43,647 nucleotides of DNA from CAZMXP01 sp964570285 (GTDB taxonomy: Bacteria; Planctomycetota; PLA2), in the NCBI GenBank assembly GCA_964570285.1, contig CAZMXP010000042.1, forward strand, positions 1-43,647, read 5' to 3'. Of the stretch, positions 40,283 through 43,647 are shown one piece after another (positions within the stretch are counted from its first letter, which is position 1; each line of letters begins with the position of its first letter). The translations under genes were made by a program, and so were the position numbers. A model generated the notes under the pieces. That model saw only the letters and a program-made list of their open reading frames with translations. It was not told the DNA's origin and did no database searches.

Positions 40283-41731
40283 ATGCAGGACATGGCGCAC
40301 GGGTTACTTGCGAAGGCGATTGTCACTCTGCTTCGAGACGGCACGGCGCGGACCGCGCGGCAGATTGTCGGCGTGCTCCGGCATTCTGGCTTCGACGGAC
40401 TGGAGCGTTGTGACGTCAACGTGGCTCTGTACAGAACCCTTGCCGGTGTCGTGAAGAAGGACATACAGCATCGATGGTCGCTCGCGCTCGCAGAGGCTGG
40501 CGGTGTCGGTGCTCGTGGTAGAGCTGAGCAGGCAGCAATCGGCCGGGCTTCCGGCGAGCAACGGGAGAGTCGGGAACCGGGTGCTGGCGACGTTGGTGCG
40601 CACGAGGCCGGAGTACGAAGTTCTCTACTCCGGACCGTGCAGAGGCTCAGATCTGGTGTTCCGCCACACGAGCACGTCCAAGAGCTGACGGTCGGTGACT
40701 CCCGTGTGATCAGTGGATTCAAGGAGCTGTTGGGCGCTGCGAGCCGGCGTTGGGTGCTTGTGGCCGGGGACTACGGGGAGGGCAAGAGCCACGCGCTTGC
40801 GCTGTTGAGAGACATGGCGCACCGAGGCGGATTCGCGACCTGTCACGTGGCCGCCGATGCGTGGGGATGTGCTCTGAACCACCCTCAGCGGTTTCTCCCG
40901 GCGCTGCTCTCGACGCTCGAGCTACCTGGCCGCTCCACATGCGGTTACGCGGGCCTGCTCAGGTTGTTGATGCTCGATGCCGGAGGCGCAAGTCGGCTGA
41001 TGGCCGATGTGGTGCGGCACCTGCCTGGGGCGCGCGAGATTGAAGTGAAGGCACGGTACTACGTCGGGCGTGTCGTTCTTGCCCATCGGCAACGCGAACA
41101 GGAGGATAGCCAAGCCATCGAAGCGGAAATCCGGGATGCCACCTACCATCTCACCGGAGCATCCATTCAGCACCGCGCTGCGAGCAACTCAGTCCGTGAA
41201 GTCGCGTATGGGCTCCTTGGCATCGCGATTGGACAGGCGAAGGTTGCGGGCGCGCGCGGGCTAGTCCTGACAATCGACGAATTCGAAAGTGTGTTTACGA
41301 AGCTGCACAACCGGCGCTCGCGCCTTGGAGCGTATCGCGTACTTTCGGCGCTCTGCGAGGGCCCCGAACTCAAGGACTTGCGCGTCGCGCTGGCGATGAC
41401 GCCAGATTCAGAAGTGCTCCTTGATGCCGCCATCCCGGAGATGAGCGGCGCATCCGGGCTAGAGTGCGAGCGGGTGGCTGGCTGGGCAAGCGCGCTGGCC
41501 GGCAGATCGGTCAGATTGTTTCGATGCAGGACGCCAACCGGTAGGTTGCTGGTCGATCTGGCGGCGCGTGTAGGCGAACTGTACCGGTTGGCGTACCCGA
41601 ACGCGTGGCTGGCAGCGGGTCCGCGCGGGTGGGATCGGTTCGTGCGTGAGGCGGTCAGGCGCCCGATTCCCTTGCGTCTGCTTGTTCGTCTGTTGGTCGA
41701 TTTCCTCGACGCGCGGCGTTACACCAAGTAG
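40283..41731 (+). CDS. BrxC/BrxD-like P-loop ATPase with N-terminal winged-helix domain, second copy
   Basis: 482 residues from ATG 40283; a GTG at 40280 and an ATG at 40292 are alternatives. The N-terminal 75 residues read as a winged helix (LLAKAIVTLLRDGTARTARQIVGVLRHSGFDGLERCDVNVALYRTL then VKKDIQHRWSLA). A low-complexity linker of about 45 residues follows, and then the ATPase domain with Walker A AGDYGEGKSH (161-170) and Walker B GLVLTIDEFES (326-336). It is a paralogue of the protein encoded upstream, with Phe in place of Ala after the Walker B acidic pair. The two could form a mixed ring. It is the last gene of the operon. Confidence 0.76.
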   Translation: MQDMAHGLLAKAIVTLLRDGTARTARQIVGVLRHSGFDGLERCDVNVALYRTLAGVVKKDIQHRWSLALAEAGGVGARGRAEQAAIGRASGEQRESREPGAGDVGAHEAGVRSSLLRTVQRLRSGVPPHEHVQELTVGDSRVISGFKELLGAASRRWVLVAGDYGEGKSHALALLRDMAHRGGFATCHVAADAWGCALNHPQRFLPALLSTLELPGRSTCGYAGLLRLLMLDAGGASRLMADVVRHLPGAREIEVKARYYVGRVVLAHRQREQEDSQAIEAEIRDATYHLTGASIQHRAASNSVREVAYGLLGIAIGQAKVAGARGLVLTIDEFESVFTKLHNRRSRLGAYRVLSALCEGPELKDLRVALAMTPDSEVLLDAAIPEMSGASGLECERVAGWASALAGRSVRLFRCRTPTGRLLVDLAARVGELYRLAYPNAWLAAGPRGWDRFVREAVRRPIPLRLLVRLLVDFLDARRYTK

Positions 41732-41870
41732 TCCGGTGTGGTGCATCCCTACGGGGGCGTCTTGGTTGGATGGTCCGGTGCCCGCGCCGCACCCGGACTA
41801 CGAGGTCGCACTTCTGTCCCCCCACGGGAATAACGTGGTCCATGTTCCTCCCAGAGGTACAACACGCACT

Positions 41871-43064
41871 ATGCCCGACCTGCACGTCAAGATCGACGCG
41901 AAAACGCGAGCCCTCCTCTCTAGTCAGGCGCGGTCGTGGAACTACACCCTGCAAGAGTTCGCGGAGCGGACGCTGCGGCACCACGCGGAGGCCGCAGGGA
42001 AGCCGGTCTTCCTGAGCGGCCACGGGAATGGGGACGGCCGGGCAACATTCACGTTCATCGACATCTTTGCGGGGATCGGAGGCTTCCGCCTCGCCTTCGA
42101 GCACCATGGCGGCAGGTGCGTCTTCACGAGCGAATGGGACCGCTGGTCGCAAAAGACTTACCTTGAAAACTTCGGTGAGAAGCCGGCGGGCGATATCCGT
42201 GAGATCGATGCGAGGGACATCCCGGACCACGACATCCTTGTCGCGGGATTTCCGTGCCAGCCGTTTTCGCTCGCCGGGGTCTCGAAGAAGAAGAGCCTCG
42301 GGTTCGAGCACGGCTTCCGCGACAAGACACAGGGGACGCTCTTCTTCGAGATCATCCGCATCTTGGAGGCCAAGCGCCCTCCCGCCTTCCTGCTCGAGAA
42401 CGTTAAGCATCTGAAGCGCCACGACGCCGGGAGAACTTGGGAGGTGATCCGCGGGTCGCTGGAGGAAGCCGGGTACCGGATCTTCGACGAGGTGATCGAC
42501 GCACGCCACTGGGTGCCCCAGCACCGCGAGCGGGTGTTCCTCGCGGGCTTCGACAGGAAGGCTTTCGGCAACGGGCCGGACTTCTCGTTCCCCCGCCCTC
42601 CGCGAAGGGCACCCCAGCTTTCCGACATTCTCGAAGAGAGGCCCGATCAGCGCTACACGCTCTCCGATCACCTCTGGAGCTACCTTCAGAAGTACGCCGA
42701 GAAGCACCGGGAGAAGGGCAACGGCTTCGGCTATAGCGTTTTCGACGGCGCTGGCGTTGCGAGAACGCTCAGCGCCCGCTACCACAAGGACGGTTCGGAG
42801 ATTCTCATCCGCGGTGCCCGGGGCCGCAACCCGCGACGCCTCACGCCGGCGGAGTGCGCGAAGCTGATGGGGTTCCCCAACGGTTTCCGTGTCCCGGTTT
42901 CGGACACGCAGGCGTACCGGCAGTTCGGGAACGCGGTGGTTGTGCCCGTCGCTACGGCAGTGGCACGCGAGGTCGTCAAGGCGCTGAAGACGGCAGCACG
43001 CCTGCAGGGCGGCGCATTGGTGGGAGAGGGCCGTCGTCCTCCCGCCCGCACGTTGAGTCGCTGA
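41871..43064 (+). CDS. DNA (cytosine-5) methyltransferase, EcoRII/Dcm type (likely CCWGG)
   Basis: 397 residues from ATG 41871. Motif I is FIDIFAGIGGF (62-72), motif IV GFPCQPFS has the catalytic C129, motif VI is ENVKHL, motif VIII is QHRERVFLAGF, and motif X is QFGNAVVVPV. The target-recognition region contains NGFGYSVFDG...ARTLSARYHKDGSEILI, characteristic of Dcm and M.EcoRII, which modify the inner C of CCWGG. The N-terminal 50 residues (ARSWNYTLQEFAERTLRHH) look like a ribbon-helix-helix segment. M.EcoRII also has a regulatory N-terminus, so autoregulation is likely. It protects DNA from the restriction enzyme encoded next. The preceding 139 bases hold a small inverted repeat, CCACG/CGTGG (41822-41838), that might be an operator. 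Confidence 0.93.
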   Translation: MPDLHVKIDAKTRALLSSQARSWNYTLQEFAERTLRHHAEAAGKPVFLSGHGNGDGRATFTFIDIFAGIGGFRLAFEHHGGRCVFTSEWDRWSQKTYLENFGEKPAGDIREIDARDIPDHDILVAGFPCQPFSLAGVSKKKSLGFEHGFRDKTQGTLFFEIIRILEAKRPPAFLLENVKHLKRHDAGRTWEVIRGSLEEAGYRIFDEVIDARHWVPQHRERVFLAGFDRKAFGNGPDFSFPRPPRRAPQLSDILEERPDQRYTLSDHLWSYLQKYAEKHREKGNGFGYSVFDGAGVARTLSARYHKDGSEILIRGARGRNPRRLTPAECAKLMGFPNGFRVPVSDTQAYRQFGNAVVVPVATAVAREVVKALKTAARLQGGALVGEGRRPPARTLSR

Positions 43065-43108
43065 AGACGGGATTGTGCCCCAACTCGTCACGGGCTACGC
43101 TCCCCTGC

Positions 43109-43647
43109 GTGCCTGAAACTCCCGCACGCACGTGGTTCTCCGCCTACGAGGGGATCTCGCTCACTGCACTCCTCTCGCGACTCATCGACGAGGACTGGCG
43201 CTGGGTTGCCAAACGGCTGTCCGGGAACGACACGGGCCTGACGGGCGGACACCAGGTTGGCATCTACGTTCCGAAGTGGTTCTGCGCCACCCTGTTCCCG
43301 GCAATCGTGACGACGAAGGAGGCTAACCCATCAGAGTCCACGGGCGGCTGCTACTTCCCGAACACCGCGATGCACTCGCCCGATGTGCGGGCCATCTACT
43401 ACAACAGCGCGGTCGTTGCAGCAGCGCCCAGGAGGCGCGGCCGCAACGAGTTCCGCCTGACCCGATGGGGCGGACGGCAGTCCCCGGTGCAGCAGACCGT
43501 GAACACGGGCGCGGTCTGGCTGGGAGCGTTCAGGCGCCTCGTCGGCGGCCCGGTCGTCGGACTGTGTTGGGTCTGCGAGACTTCGGAAGAAGGTAAGCAT
43601 CCGGCCAAGCACGCCTTGGCGCACAGGAGGGGACGGGGTACGAAGGG
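43109..43647 (+). CDS. Type IIE restriction endonuclease EcoRII, N-terminal part (runs off window)
   Basis: 179 codons from GTG 43109 remain open at the window end, so this is a partial gene. The N-terminal effector domain of EcoRII is clear: KRLSGNDTGLTGGHQVGIYVPK, LFPAI, ANPSESTGGCYFPN, VRAIYYNSAVV, NEFRLTRWGGR-SPVQ, NTGAVWLGAF and CWVCETSEE all correspond to the same order in EcoRII. This domain binds a second CCWGG site and relieves autoinhibition of the C-terminal catalytic domain, which must lie downstream of this window. It follows the cognate methyltransferase by 44 bases. Confidence 0.9.
   Translation, partial: MPETPARTWFSAYEGISLTALLSRLIDEDWRWVAKRLSGNDTGLTGGHQVGIYVPKWFCATLFPAIVTTKEANPSESTGGCYFPNTAMHSPDVRAIYYNSAVVAAAPRRRGRNEFRLTRWGGRQSPVQQTVNTGAVWLGAFRRLVGGPVVGLCWVCETSEEGKHPAKHALAHRRGRGTK

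Noticed and set aside
32558..41731. Assignment of the ATPase operon to BREX, DISARM or Dpd
   Set aside because: Only single shared families (DUF2791 ATPase, PLD) are present. The hallmark genes pglZ/brxL, drmA/drmB or dpdA are missing in the window.

Overview
The window is 43.6 kb of very GC-rich bacterial DNA with short intergenic gaps, many ATGA/GTGA stop-start overlaps and many secreted or lipid-anchored products (MltA, lipoproteins, signal peptides). This fits a high-GC Gram-negative lineage such as Planctomycetota, Myxococcota or Acidobacteriota. No rRNA, tRNA or universal marker is present, so the phylum is an inference and is left open.

Region 1 (about 0.25-7.6 kb) is a divergent membrane module. 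A von Willebrand A protein and a coiled-coil protein lie on the minus strand. An ABC transporter operon lies on the plus strand: ATPase with an N-terminal membrane anchor, small anchored protein, FtsX-like permease, small anchored protein. Region 2 (8-12.2 kb) holds the lytic transglycosylase MltA, a DUF1704 metallopeptidase-like protein, the rRNA methyltransferase RlmA, a tiny SEC-C protein and a DUF2442/DUF4160 pair.

Region 3 (12.2-25.7 kb) is rich in molybdenum/tungsten enzymes. It has a formate dehydrogenase catalytic subunit, an aldehyde ferredoxin oxidoreductase paired with a MoaD-like carrier, MobA overlapping a NuoE-NuoF fusion (the likely NAD-reducing partner of the formate dehydrogenase), and a MoeA fused to a periplasmic-binding-like domain. 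Between them are an S41 protease, a MazE/AbrB-like antitoxin with a broken vapC, HemB and a TPR protein. Two families of imperfect palindromic repeats (REP-like) sit at gene 3' ends here, and several stop codons lie inside the repeats.

Region 4 (25.7-29.4 kb) carries secreted proteins: an aspartyl protease-like protein, a lipoprotein, a glutaredoxin-like protein and a cysteine-rich coiled-coil protein. It ends at a strong intrinsic terminator.

Region 5 (29.4-43.6 kb) looks like a defence island. A DUF2075 helicase with a nuclease-like N-terminus comes first, followed by a 1.2-kb gap. Then comes a tightly packed eight-gene operon: a sigma-54 activator ATPase without a sensor domain, a PLD nuclease-like protein, an AAA ATPase, a HerA-like ATPase, a winged-helix protein, a coiled-coil protein, and two BrxC/BrxD-like ATPases. 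A sigma-54 promoter match lies just upstream of the activator. An EcoRII-type restriction-modification pair follows and runs off the end of the window. The eight-gene operon has no hallmark gene of BREX, DISARM or Dpd in view, and it is my main candidate for an undescribed system.
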